Source: Bacteroidales bacterium UBA3824
GTDB lineage: Bacteria; Bacteroidota; Bacteroidia; Bacteroidales; UBA3824
NCBI GenBank assembly: GCA_002393195.1
Contig: DGIK01000072.1
Coordinates: 1 to 24,701 of the forward strand
DNA: 24,701 nt
Reading direction: 5' to 3'
The position numbers and the translations under genes were made by a program. Positions 15,219 to 24,080 of the stretch are shown here, piece after piece. Below the pieces are notes generated by a model. The model was not told the origin of the DNA, did no database searches, and saw nothing but the letters and a program-made list of their open reading frames with translations. Position 1 is the first letter of the stretch; each line of letters begins with the position of its first letter.

Positions 15219-15934
15219 AATCCGAATATTTGTTTGTTTTCCCTGACTTCGTACAACGCTCTCGATGTATAATAATCCGTCGGTGTAGTGATTTTGATAT
15301 TGTCGTAATCGCCTGATACAGTGTGCAAAGAATGCCCGTAATGTTTCATCATTGACGCAGAATCAATCATGTTTGTAATGCCTTCCTCCATTGCTTTGCG
15401 ATGATATTCCAAAAGTTCATCAAGATAAAAGCATTGTGGCGCTTTCGCATGGTAACATTTGCTGCGGTCGGTGATAGTCTTGATTTCGCCACCATCCAAA
15501 GTTACAATGGTTTCAATTGCAGGAACAACCGTAACAGCCGAGCCAAATTGCTTGACACTATCGATACAATCGTTTATCAGTTTGTCGCTAACAAATGGTC
15601 TTACTCCATCGTGAACCAATATTATGGAATTTTTTTCAACGTGTTTTTCCAACTCACAAAGACCGTTGAAAATGGAAAGTTGTCCTGTTTCGCCACCAGG
15701 GACAATCCATTTGACCTTGTCGATGTCGTATTTTTTGAGAAGTTTTTTCAAGAAGTCAATCCAATTGTCCTTGCAGACTACAACAATGCTATCAATCAAT
15801 GGATTGTTTTGAAAATTCTCCAACGTGTGTATTATGATCTCCTTGCCGTAAAGTTGGAGAAACTGCTTTGGTTTGGCAACAGAGTTCATACGGTTGCCAA
15901 CACCGCCGGCAAATATGAGTGCTGAAGTTGACAT
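15215..15934 (-). CDS. IspD/TarI-type CTP:polyol-phosphate cytidylyltransferase
   Basis: This 239-residue enzyme probably forms a CDP-alcohol from CTP and a polyol phosphate. The nucleotide-binding signature is FAGGVGNRM...KPKQF (8-25), with HDGVRPFV (108-115) and TDRSKCYHAKAPQCF (155-169), shared by IspD (methylerythritol phosphate) and TarI/ISPD (ribitol-5-phosphate). Location in a polysaccharide operon with TagF-like and LicD-like transferases favours a TarI/ISPD role over isoprenoid synthesis, by inference. I chose the Met at 15934, 13 codons inside the longest frame, because the family begins directly with the ALIFAGG strand. The longer start would overlap the upstream GT4 gene, whereas this one leaves a ten-base gap. 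The 3' end overlaps the epimerase by four bases. Confidence 0.85.
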   Translation of the reverse strand: MSTSALIFAGGVGNRMNSVAKPKQFLQLYGKEIIIHTLENFQNNPLIDSIVVVCKDNWIDFLKKLLKKYDIDKVKWIVPGGETGQLSIFNGLCELEKHVEKNSIILVHDGVRPFVSDKLINDCIDSVKQFGSAVTVVPAIETIVTLDGGEIKTITDRSKCYHAKAPQCFYLDELLEYHRKAMEEGITNMIDSASMMKHYGHSLHTVSGDYDNIKITTPTDYYTSRALYEVRENKQIFGL

Positions 15935-15944
15935 TTTTATATCA

Positions 15945-17096
15945 TTAAGAATCCATAAAGCGTTTATATTCACTTAATATAAACGCATTCATTGATTCGA
16001 TGTACTCTTTGTTTTTTTGTTTTGCGTTGTATATTACATCTGTATTTGACCATACGTTAGTTATATAGTCAACCCATTCATTGGGTTCTTTAGATGCGAA
16101 TAAAGGTAAATTTTCCCCTCTGAATAAACCTTCTGTACTATGTGGATGGACTATTGTAACTTTGTCGTAGGACAACGATTCAATTGTTTTTATTTTTAAT
16201 CCCGTTCCTTGATATATCGGGTTAATTGCAATATCACCTTGTTGAAAAAATGAAGGTACATCATCTATATAGCCACATAATTTTATTGAACTTGGGAAAT
16301 TGTTGTTTTGTAGCCCCTTACAAATTCCCCCTGCAATCAAAAGATTTGCATCAGGATATTTTTGCATAATTTTTGGAAAAATCTTTTCCAAAAACCAGTT
16401 TAACCCATTTATATTGAATGTTTCATTGGCAGAGAGAAACAAAATATTGTGATTCCCTGCAATGGGCTGAGCCTGATATGTTATCGTGGTATATATTGTG
16501 TATATGTTACTCTTGGGTGCAAGTCGATGGAAAAAGATAGCATCGTCATCTTGTAACGCAAAAATATGTTGTGCACGTTGCAAAACTTTTGCTTCCTCGT
16601 TTGGGGTCAATGCCCTTATGTTTTTGGTAGCATTAGTTACAATATCCCTATATGTGAAACTATCATGCGTATGTATAGCTTTTTTGGGGATGTCTGTTTC
16701 TGTTAATAGTTTTGACAAATCAAAATAATTTACGATACATGCATCAAAATGATATTTGTCGTTTAATTGTCGTACATATTTTGACAAATGAAATGGATAA
16801 TAATCATTAGCTTTCCAATACACACCTCCTCGAACATATTTTTTTACAAAATAGTTCCAAGTTTTTTCCAACATACTTTTTCTTATGCAATGGAATGTGT
16901 CACCCCAATATTGTTTTGTTAACTCAAACCCTTTTTCATATTGCTCAACATTGCTTTTGGGATGAGGTTCATCAATATATAGGAAATGCACTTCGTTTCC
17001 AAGACTTTTCAGTGCTTCTGCTTGCGCCAATATTGCACGACTATTACCCTTGTCTACAGGATGAGTATATACTCGAGATACTATTAAAATTCTCAT
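15945..17096 (-). CDS. GT4-like (GT-B fold) glycosyltransferase
   Basis: This 383-residue cytoplasmic or membrane-associated sugar transferase starts with MRILIVSRVYTHPVDKGNSR, an N-terminal Rossmann strand with the early GN loop of GT-B enzymes. The C-terminal domain has ILFLSANETFNINGLNWF, ANLLIAGG (250-257), LCGYIDDVPSFFQQGDIAINP and GTGLKIKTIESLSY (297-310), the donor-binding segment with the conserved Glu near 306. This wording fits GT4-type enzymes that act on lipid-linked repeat units. It is placed three bases after the GT2 gene in the operon. Sugar donor and linkage unknown. Confidence 0.85.
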   Translation of the reverse strand: MRILIVSRVYTHPVDKGNSRAILAQAEALKSLGNEVHFLYIDEPHPKSNVEQYEKGFELTKQYWGDTFHCIRKSMLEKTWNYFVKKYVRGGVYWKANDYYPFHLSKYVRQLNDKYHFDACIVNYFDLSKLLTETDIPKKAIHTHDSFTYRDIVTNATKNIRALTPNEEAKVLQRAQHIFALQDDDAIFFHRLAPKSNIYTIYTTITYQAQPIAGNHNILFLSANETFNINGLNWFLEKIFPKIMQKYPDANLLIAGGICKGLQNNNFPSSIKLCGYIDDVPSFFQQGDIAINPIYQGTGLKIKTIESLSYDKVTIVHPHSTEGLFRGENLPLFASKEPNEWVDYITNVWSNTDVIYNAKQKNKEYIESMNAFILSEYKRFMDS

Positions 17097-17098
17097 AG

Positions 17099-18037
17099 TT
17101 ACTTAAAGCGCTCCTCTAACGCGTCTTTAATTAATCGTTTGAAAATAAATGAATTTAATTTATATTGTTTCCTTCGTTTATACCAATAAAGTATCCTAAA
17201 CAAGGATTTGTTTGCAAGATCTTGTTTTATTGGACCTCGCATCATATAATCAAAATGGGTTTCAAACATCTCATTTATTAGCGTCCAATATTTACAATCA
17301 ATATCATTATTCGGTTTTTCTGCTAAAAATTTTTTATACCATTCTTTTGATAATATTACTGCTTGCAATTTTATTTCTGTGTTGCCTGTATTGGATATAG
17401 TATATCTGTTTATTCGATATTGAAATGTTGGAACCTGAGTATTAGCAATACCTTTGTTTTTGGCAGCTATAAGTGCTGTTATATCATCAGATGTCCATGC
17501 TAAAGGTAATTTGAAGAAACCTCCATTATTGCGTAGTTGTTTTGTGTCAAATAAGAAATCACCAATAAATTGTCTTCTTCCATTCCATCGATTCCACAAT
17601 AATGAATATGCCGATTCCCATTCTGGGCGTGGGGTCTGCAAGTCTACTAATTCATTTTTTTCATCTATTATTTCTGTCCATGCGTGATATACACCCAAGC
17701 CAGGATATTTTTCAATAAGATTTGCATATTCTTCCAGACAATTAGGCAATAGTTTATCATCGTCACCCATGCAAATTATATAATCTCCTGATGTGTATTC
17801 AAGACATTTATTCCAATTGTCTACGACGTCTATTGCACCGAAATTTTTTTTGTTTCTGTAGTAATGTATCCTTTCGTCATTAAAAGATTTTACAACAGAT
17901 ATTAAATCTTCTGGAGATGCATCATCTACAATTATTAGCTCAAAGTTAGAGTATGTTTGTTTCAAACAACTTGCAATTGCTTCTTGCAGATATGCTTGTT
18001 TGTATGCAGGTATTGTGATAGAAAACTTATTGTTCAT
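17099..18037 (-). CDS. GT2-family glycosyltransferase
   Basis: This 312-residue GT-A enzyme has ITIPAYKQAYLQEAI at the start, the donor-site IIVDDAS (35-41) and the metal-binding acidic motif GDDD (91-94). A later ALAW-like acceptor-loop segment (LPLAWTSDDITAL) is typical of polysaccharide GT2 proteins in which an aspartate pair lies in the catalytic base region. The basic tail (YKRRKQYKLNSFIFKR) may contact the membrane. The gene overlaps the polymerase gene upstream by four bases and ends two bases before the GT4 gene. It probably adds one sugar of the repeat unit; which one is unknown. Confidence 0.88.
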   Translation of the reverse strand: MNNKFSITIPAYKQAYLQEAIASCLKQTYSNFELIIVDDASPEDLISVVKSFNDERIHYYRNKKNFGAIDVVDNWNKCLEYTSGDYIICMGDDDKLLPNCLEEYANLIEKYPGLGVYHAWTEIIDEKNELVDLQTPRPEWESAYSLLWNRWNGRRQFIGDFLFDTKQLRNNGGFFKLPLAWTSDDITALIAAKNKGIANTQVPTFQYRINRYTISNTGNTEIKLQAVILSKEWYKKFLAEKPNNDIDCKYWTLINEMFETHFDYMMRGPIKQDLANKSLFRILYWYKRRKQYKLNSFIFKRLIKDALEERFK

Positions 18038-19260
18038 ATCTTTCTGTATTGTAAAGCTAATGGTGATTTGTTTATATGCAAATCACAGATATACAGCAGA
18101 AATGGCCATATAATAATCTTTGTAAGTTCAAAAGGAAAAATCATTACAGAAATAATTGCTGCAAATAAAACGAACAAGCGAATATATAGAGGTATCTCTT
18201 TTTTATATTTTATAAACAGAAGATATAGTAAGTGATATGTTAATGCAACATATATAAAACCATGTCGCCACATAGCACCTATAAATCCTACATCAGAAAT
18301 ATAAAAATGTCGATTATTTGCAAGCATAGTTTCGTAATTATCGCATGGCCCATATCCAAACAAAAAAGTCAATGGTGTTTTTATTGTTTCATTCCAAAAG
18401 AAAGACGCTGCTAATACTCGAATATTATCCTCGGTTGCTTCATCTTTCGTCTTATCTACTAAATAACTAAATAAGGAATCTGCATAAGTATATATTACAA
18501 CACATAATAATAAACTTAATATTATTCCTGCAAATTTTATTGTTCTATTAGCAAACAAGCCAAATATAGATACGAAGAGAAAAGAAAAAATGTATTGACG
18601 TGTTAAAGACAAATAAACAGAGATGGATAGTAAAATAAAAAGAACCAATAGTTTTATGTTGATTTTTTCCTTTAAATATACCAATAATAACATTAAAATT
18701 GGGATTGAATAGTAAATCGTTATTCTAAACCTGTACAATCCATTTCGTATACTTATATTGCTTCTTCCCAATCCTTGAGATAATTTTTCTTCAGAAGAAA
18801 CACCGAATAATACATTAGGATATGTGAATTGTTGGATTATTTGTGCAAACGCTATAAATATACTGATACATAATAATGCCTTTAAGATGGTACTTTCTCT
18901 TACATTATGTATATGCAACAAATAGTATATGAACCATATCGACGATATTCTAAATATATGCACTATCCCCATTCCAAAAGATTCATAAATCAAATCTCTA
19001 TTGACAATTGAAAAAAAGGGTATTACCCAAAGTAACAATACATGGTAGGAGAAATTACCAATTTTAAGGAAACTAGTATTTTTTAACGTTAGAAATACAA
19101 TTAAAAGAAAAATTATGTAAGTTACTTTGCTAAAAAAATTTGTCCAATATATAAAACTAAAGCCTTCAAGAGACAACGCAATCAATAGTATAATTATAAC
19201 CATATATGTGGTTTGTGTTTCCCTGATATTGTCTCCGAAGTATTTCTTAACAAATGCCAT
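18034..19260 (-). CDS. Wzy-like O-antigen/capsule polymerase
   Basis: This 408-residue protein has about ten to eleven strongly hydrophobic segments and little sequence identity to anything specific, as is normal for Wzy. A larger extracytoplasmic loop between about residues 260 and 320 carries DNIRVLAASFFWNETIK and FGYGPCDNYE, resembling the periplasmic loop of O-antigen ligase/polymerase proteins, which supports the call. It would join flipped lipid-linked repeat units in the periplasm. It sits between the flippase and glycosyltransferase genes, the usual place. Alternative: an O-antigen ligase of the WaaL type, which has a similar topology. Confidence 0.75.
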   Translation of the reverse strand: MAFVKKYFGDNIRETQTTYMVIIILLIALSLEGFSFIYWTNFFSKVTYIIFLLIVFLTLKNTSFLKIGNFSYHVLLLWVIPFFSIVNRDLIYESFGMGIVHIFRISSIWFIYYLLHIHNVRESTILKALLCISIFIAFAQIIQQFTYPNVLFGVSSEEKLSQGLGRSNISIRNGLYRFRITIYYSIPILMLLLVYLKEKINIKLLVLFILLSISVYLSLTRQYIFSFLFVSIFGLFANRTIKFAGIILSLLLCVVIYTYADSLFSYLVDKTKDEATEDNIRVLAASFFWNETIKTPLTFLFGYGPCDNYETMLANNRHFYISDVGFIGAMWRHGFIYVALTYHLLYLLFIKYKKEIPLYIRLFVLFAAIISVMIFPFELTKIIIWPFLLYICDLHINKSPLALQYRKI

Positions 19261-19276
19261 CTTTGATAGGTGTTTA

Positions 19277-20815
19277 CTAATGGTTTCGATGGATCAAAGA
19301 ATATATTTTTTTTCTAATATATATTTTTTCTCCCATAGACAATCCCAAACTGTATGTAATAAAAGTAACTGAAAAACATGAAATTAAGATCATTAACAAA
19401 TGTTTCCATAATCCATCATTCAAAATATAATAAAAAACGAAAGGCAATATCAACGATGATACAGAAACATACAAAACAGGAACAATCACCTGCTTATAAT
19501 AAAATGTTGGCTCAAATTTCCTAACTAGTCTATTGAGTACACCAAGCCTTACTGGTATAAGAATTAAATATATTGTTAAAAAAATATAATATGGAACTTC
19601 AGGAGAAAATCCAAGATAAAACATTAAATATGATATAGGAAGTACTAATAAACTGATCATACTAACTTTCAAATAATATTTTTTTACGTTTCCTGTTGCC
19701 CAAACGGCTCTTGCTGTTGTATTTCCAAGAAAATCTATCATTTGATCTACCAATACTAATCTGAGAAATAACGGCGCGTATGATGGATAGTTTTTTAACC
19801 AAAGTTCTAAAATGAATTCAGCTTCAAACATAAATGGAAGAGTAAAAAAATAGATCATAAAGAAAGATAATTTCGCACCTTTACATATTAATTTGAACAT
19901 ATAGTCCAAGTCCCCTGATGCATAAGATTTTGTTATTTGAGGATTGATTGCGGTTGTGAAACTATTAACAAACTGCATGACGGCAGCATTTACTTGGTTT
20001 GCTATGCCACGTGCAGCATTTGCTGTGACGCCGAAAAAAATATTTGTTAATACATTTACTCCTTGCGTGTTTATGAGGTATGCACTTGTTCCCATAATAT
20101 TCCAGCCTGCGAAGCCAAACATTTCTTTGGCTATTGATATATCAAAGCACCGACTAATTTTACATTCAGAAAAATGCCTTTTACAATATAAAATGTTAAT
20201 CCCCAGTATAATAATGCTAACAAAAACTAAAAGAATTGAATAGGTTTTCAACTTGTCGTAATCAGCAATATACAACAAATATACAATTGCCAATTTCATC
20301 ACAACTTCCACAATGCCTATATATGCAAATGCAGACATTTTTTCATATGCAATAATAGTAGCTTTATACGGAACTGATATAATGCTTAATATAAAAATCA
20401 ATGTTGAACAATGGAATGTCCAAATAGCAGACTCCATTCTGTCAATTGGTATGTTTAGTCTTTCTGAAAAGAAATAGAATCCAAGGGTTTCAAGGATGAG
20501 TGCTAATGCGATAGATAATATCAATTGAATGAAAATACTTGTAGAAAAAATTGCAGCAAGACGCCATGTTTCTCCTTTTCCAATAGTAAAAGTTATAAAT
20601 CTGCTTATAGCTGTAGAAAGCGATGTTGAAAAAAAAGAAAACATTGCTACCATACCGCCTACAACATTATAAATTCCGTAATCATCAATTCCAAGGACAC
20701 CTAAAATTACTCTGCTTGTAAACAGAGAAACACCCATAGAAAATAAAACTCTTACGTACAATAAAATTGTATTTTTTGCTATTCTATCGCTTTTGTTCTC
20801 CTGTTCTTTTAACAT
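19277..20815 (-). CDS. Wzx-type oligosaccharide flippase
   Basis: This 512-residue multi-spanning protein of the MOP/MATE-like superfamily is predicted to move undecaprenyl-linked repeat units across the inner membrane. The N-terminus has NTILLYVRVLFSMGVSLFTSR followed by GIDDYGIYNVVGG, the hallmark of Bacteroidota polysaccharide flippases, then around twelve to fourteen hydrophobic segments and a basic C-terminal end (GEKIYIRKKIYSLIHRNH). Length is typical. The start codon overlaps the stop of the TagF-like gene by one base (TAATG), so translation is coupled. Confidence 0.9.
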   Translation of the reverse strand: MLKEQENKSDRIAKNTILLYVRVLFSMGVSLFTSRVILGVLGIDDYGIYNVVGGMVAMFSFFSTSLSTAISRFITFTIGKGETWRLAAIFSTSIFIQLILSIALALILETLGFYFFSERLNIPIDRMESAIWTFHCSTLIFILSIISVPYKATIIAYEKMSAFAYIGIVEVVMKLAIVYLLYIADYDKLKTYSILLVFVSIIILGINILYCKRHFSECKISRCFDISIAKEMFGFAGWNIMGTSAYLINTQGVNVLTNIFFGVTANAARGIANQVNAAVMQFVNSFTTAINPQITKSYASGDLDYMFKLICKGAKLSFFMIYFFTLPFMFEAEFILELWLKNYPSYAPLFLRLVLVDQMIDFLGNTTARAVWATGNVKKYYLKVSMISLLVLPISYLMFYLGFSPEVPYYIFLTIYLILIPVRLGVLNRLVRKFEPTFYYKQVIVPVLYVSVSSLILPFVFYYILNDGLWKHLLMILISCFSVTFITYSLGLSMGEKIYIRKKIYSLIHRNH

Positions 20816-21972
20816 TATTTGTCAAGCGAAATTATTGTCTCAATCTGTTTGGGCGCTACAATACCTTGATTTTCTGGATCAAAAAAGAAATCTCGCCAAC
20901 GACTTCTTTGTTCACCGTACACATCTATGCCAGATAGCAAATTATTCAGTTCTTTTTTTAATTGTTCCATATTTTTGCAAATCTTTCCTGGCATATTCCT
21001 CTGACAATATTCAAAAACGAACCCTCTATCGTGGCTCATATATTGTTGTAAATCATACGCATAAAAAATCTGAGGTCGATTTAAAATGAGGTGATCTATA
21101 TAACAAGATGAATAATCTGTAATAAAAATATCCGCTGCTTCCAATAATTCTTGAACAGATGGATTCTCGTTTGTAATATCAAAAATATTGGAATATTTAT
21201 CTGGCTGTAGTTGTTCCTCAGCACTATGATAGTAATGTTTTTTTATTAAAAATACAACATTATTGTCACAACAAATTTTATTAATTGAGGGAAGGTTCAA
21301 TATTGTTTCCATATTCATTGGTTCTTGTCCTTCTTTTCTGTGCGTTGGCATATACAGAATAATTTTTTTCCCTTTGTATATATTACGATAATTATTAATA
21401 TGATTTGAAAAAAAATAATCATTTCTTGCATAACCGAAATTCAGAATTTGTTCTGGAGGCAATCTGAAAGTATGTTGAAATTCTTTTTTATAATATTTGC
21501 TTGTGCAACCAACATAATAATTTTTTTTAGGATAATGATATATTTGTTTTTTGAATTGCTGTAATTTCGTCAATTTTAACAATTCACTGAACTCATCATC
21601 ATACATTATCTTTTTTAAAGGAACTCCATGCCACAATTGTATTTGCCTCATTCTACCAGTAAATGGGACTAAATTTTTTCCTATATCCTCTCTTGATGTT
21701 ACTGTTACAACGTTTTTTGCACGTAAAGCATACCAGTATGCTTTCAATGATCTGGAAAAACAAACAGGCATATTTTGCGCTTTCAATTTATCATATATAT
21801 GCCTATCAGCTGTCATCCATATTGCTTTTATGTCTTTCTGTTTTGCAACTACATATTCATATAGATGTCTTGAATTATCGTCATATCTTTTTCCCCACCA
21901 AGCCCCAAATAACATAATTTTTTTATTACGAGGGAATAGCATAGAAAAATATAAAATAATTAATTTAATCAT
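20815..21972 (-). CDS. TagF/TagB-like CDP-glycerol (polyol-phosphate) transferase
   Basis: This 385-residue enzyme of the CDP-glycerol glycerophosphotransferase family transfers glycerol- or ribitol-phosphate from a CDP donor to a growing polymer or sugar acceptor. Characteristic motifs are present in order: QLWHGVPLKK (112-121) with the conserved His, YMPTHR (207-212), a lysine/histidine segment KKHYYH (244-249), and FITDYSSCYIDHL (283-295), followed by RGFVFEY. The N-terminus has a hydrophobic stretch that may anchor it to the membrane. The family is best known from Gram-positive wall teichoic acid synthesis. Here it implies phosphodiester linkages in a Gram-negative surface glycan. It overlaps the SDR gene by eight bases. 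Glycerol versus ribitol cannot be decided. Confidence 0.9.
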   Translation of the reverse strand: MIKLIILYFSMLFPRNKKIMLFGAWWGKRYDDNSRHLYEYVVAKQKDIKAIWMTADRHIYDKLKAQNMPVCFSRSLKAYWYALRAKNVVTVTSREDIGKNLVPFTGRMRQIQLWHGVPLKKIMYDDEFSELLKLTKLQQFKKQIYHYPKKNYYVGCTSKYYKKEFQHTFRLPPEQILNFGYARNDYFFSNHINNYRNIYKGKKIILYMPTHRKEGQEPMNMETILNLPSINKICCDNNVVFLIKKHYYHSAEEQLQPDKYSNIFDITNENPSVQELLEAADIFITDYSSCYIDHLILNRPQIFYAYDLQQYMSHDRGFVFEYCQRNMPGKICKNMEQLKKELNNLLSGIDVYGEQRSRWRDFFFDPENQGIVAPKQIETIISLDK

Positions 21973-22711
21973 AAGAATTAATTACTCGTTTTGAACTGAT
22001 TTTATACTCATACGAATGTTCTCCTTCCTTCCTGAAATCCTGATGATAACGTTCCAAGACATTTTTGAAAATCTCATCATATTGAGGAATAAACAAATCG
22101 TCTTTGTTTTCCAAATGTTTGATGATTTCGATTGCCATTGGTGAAGATATAGATAAATCTGTTTTACCACCTGAAAAACTCGTGCCTTTCAATGAACCTG
22201 GAGATACATTCAGTATTTGATTCTTACTTCCTGTTTTTAGCAATTCAACATTAACACTTTCTATGAAAATTTTCAACGCCGCTTTCGTCGCCGCATACAC
22301 GCTGAAAAATGGACTTGACATAAATCCTGCAATGCTGACCATTATGCCGCAATAAAAGTTTTCGTCATGTTCCAATTTCTTGTAAAAACGCTTGATTATT
22401 CGCATTATAGAAATTGTATTGACGTTAAAACTATTTACAATGTGTTTTTCGTCAATATCTTTGAACAAAGCAAGCTTTCCAAATCCTGCTGTTATCATTA
22501 GAGTATCAACGTCTTGAAAATTATCAAAGATACTGTAATCACTTTGTGTTAAGTCAAATTGATAACTCTTGAACTTTGGATTACGAAACTCTTCCGATAG
22601 TACTGCTTTGTCAATAATATTGACGGTTTGAATATCGGTTCTTTTGGCCAATTCAGTTGCGATGCTTAATCCGATACCATTTGCACCGCCCACGATCAAT
22701 GCGTTTTTCAT
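21965..22711 (-). CDS. Short-chain dehydrogenase/reductase, candidate polyol-phosphate reductase
   Basis: This 248-residue classical SDR has a complete active site: cofactor motif GGANGIG (8-14), S126 in VSIAGF, Y139 and K143 in YAATK. In Haemophilus influenzae Bcs1/Acs1 an SDR domain reduces ribulose-5-phosphate to ribitol-5-phosphate and is fused to a TarI-like cytidylyltransferase. Here the two activities would be split over two genes of one operon, which is an inference. It overlaps the cytidylyltransferase-Gfo/Idh fusion by four bases and the TagF-like gene by eight, the tightest packing of the cluster. Another oxidoreductase role in sugar modification cannot be excluded. Confidence 0.88.
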   Translation of the reverse strand: MKNALIVGGANGIGLSIATELAKRTDIQTVNIIDKAVLSEEFRNPKFKSYQFDLTQSDYSIFDNFQDVDTLMITAGFGKLALFKDIDEKHIVNSFNVNTISIMRIIKRFYKKLEHDENFYCGIMVSIAGFMSSPFFSVYAATKAALKIFIESVNVELLKTGSKNQILNVSPGSLKGTSFSGGKTDLSISSPMAIEIIKHLENKDDLFIPQYDEIFKNVLERYHQDFRKEGEHSYEYKISSKRVINSYD

Positions 22712-24057
22712 ATACTCATAAAATTTTTTCTGTCGGTAAACCTTTGCATAATGTCAGCCATTGTAACAGATTCTTTTTTAGAGAGTTTGCTTGTTATAAA
22801 CCTATTGTTTATTATGCAACTTATAAACTCTTGTATCTCATATCTCAAACCTGCATCGTCCCATTGATAGAAAAACTTTTTGTTTTTATTTTGGTCTTCG
22901 TAGCGAAGTTCAAAATAATCAGTTTTCCACCACGGAGCGGGAACGTATGCGTATCCTTTTGTGCCTGAAATTACAAGATTACCTTCCGTTTTAACACCCA
23001 ACCCAACTTTGAAAGAGCAAACGGCGTTTTTGAAACGTAAAACACCTTTTGTGTACATATCCACGCCGTCTTTCATTTGCGAATAAAAATTAATGTTTTC
23101 ATAATCTGTCCCACAAAGCCTTAAAATTGGTAACAACGGATAACTGCCAAGTTCATAAAACGAACCGCCAGCTTGTGCGGAATCGAACTCTCTGAGAGAC
23201 ATATTATCATCCCAAAGTTTTGATAAAGATGCCTCCACGTCAACAACCTGTCCTATAACACCTGATTTTATCATTACCATCAAATGATTAAAAGCCGGAC
23301 AATAGGCTGTTTTGTTAGCCTCCATCAACACACATTTTTGTTTTTCTGCGAGACTGAAAATTTCTTTTGCCCTGTCAACTTTCAGAACCATTGGAGTTTC
23401 TACCAAAACATGTTTTTTTCGATTTAATGCTTCTTTTATATATTCGTAGTGCGTTAAATGTGGCGTTGCAATATACACTGCATCCACATTCCCAAATAGT
23501 TCTTCAATGTTTTTGCACGGTTTTATGTCCTGATGTTTTTCTGCTAATTGCAGAGTTTTATCATAGTCAATATCGTAGGCTACTGATATTTTGATGCCAT
23601 TAACAATACTTGCCTCGTTTGGAAATCTATTTGCGACACGTCCGCAACCAATTATACCAACATTAACATCTTGGGTTGTTTCTGCTCGTAGCATTGTTGA
23701 ACTAATGCCCTCTGTGCGTGGTAGATAAACGACTTTACAAAATTCATTGAGATAATCAAACTTTCCTATCCAATCGCTGCCAATGGCAAAAATATCGACG
23801 TTGTATTTTTGTATATCGTCGATTTTTTGACCTACATAATCTTCAATGATTACCTTGTCGGCATATCCTGTTGCTTTTACGGCTTCAATGCGTTCAAGAA
23901 CATTGTTTCTGACGTTGAGTTTTCCTCTACCTTTGTCAAAAGTATCGCTTGTAACGCCTACAATCAAATAATCGCCAAGTTCTTTTGCACGGCGCAAAAG
24001 ATTAATGTGACCTTGGTGTAGAAGGTCGTATGTGCCGTATGTGATGACGGTGGTCAT
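22708..24057 (-). CDS. Fusion of TagD-like cytidylyltransferase and Gfo/Idh/MocA-type oxidoreductase
   Basis: This 449-residue two-domain protein begins with a glycerol-3-phosphate cytidylyltransferase-like domain (residues 1-125): VITYGTYDLLHQGH with the HxGH motif at 14-17 and RTEGISST at 114-121. These are the conserved CTP-site motifs of TagD. Residues 130-449 form a Gfo/Idh/MocA unit: glycine motif GIIGCGRVA (134-142), VDAVYIATPH (191-200), then VETPMVLK (219-226) where the family normally has EKP, and a C-terminal alpha/beta part with GGSFYELGSYPL. The usual catalytic lysine is thus replaced by threonine. The start is placed at 24057 because the TagD domain begins MTTVITYG. An upstream Met at 24090 would overlap the LicD gene. 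It may make a CDP-polyol, with the second domain supplying or modifying the substrate. Confidence 0.9.
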   Translation of the reverse strand: MTTVITYGTYDLLHQGHINLLRRAKELGDYLIVGVTSDTFDKGRGKLNVRNNVLERIEAVKATGYADKVIIEDYVGQKIDDIQKYNVDIFAIGSDWIGKFDYLNEFCKVVYLPRTEGISSTMLRAETTQDVNVGIIGCGRVANRFPNEASIVNGIKISVAYDIDYDKTLQLAEKHQDIKPCKNIEELFGNVDAVYIATPHLTHYEYIKEALNRKKHVLVETPMVLKVDRAKEIFSLAEKQKCVLMEANKTAYCPAFNHLMVMIKSGVIGQVVDVEASLSKLWDDNMSLREFDSAQAGGSFYELGSYPLLPILRLCGTDYENINFYSQMKDGVDMYTKGVLRFKNAVCSFKVGLGVKTEGNLVISGTKGYAYVPAPWWKTDYFELRYEDQNKNKKFFYQWDDAGLRYEIQEFISCIINNRFITSKLSKKESVTMADIMQRFTDRKNFMSI

Positions 24058-24080
24058 TGTATATGGATAATGAAAATTAT

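Noticed and set aside
15935..15973. Upstream start for the IspD/TarI-like gene
   Set aside because: It would add 13 residues not found in the family and overlap the GT4 gene. The Met at 15934 begins directly at the nucleotide-binding strand.
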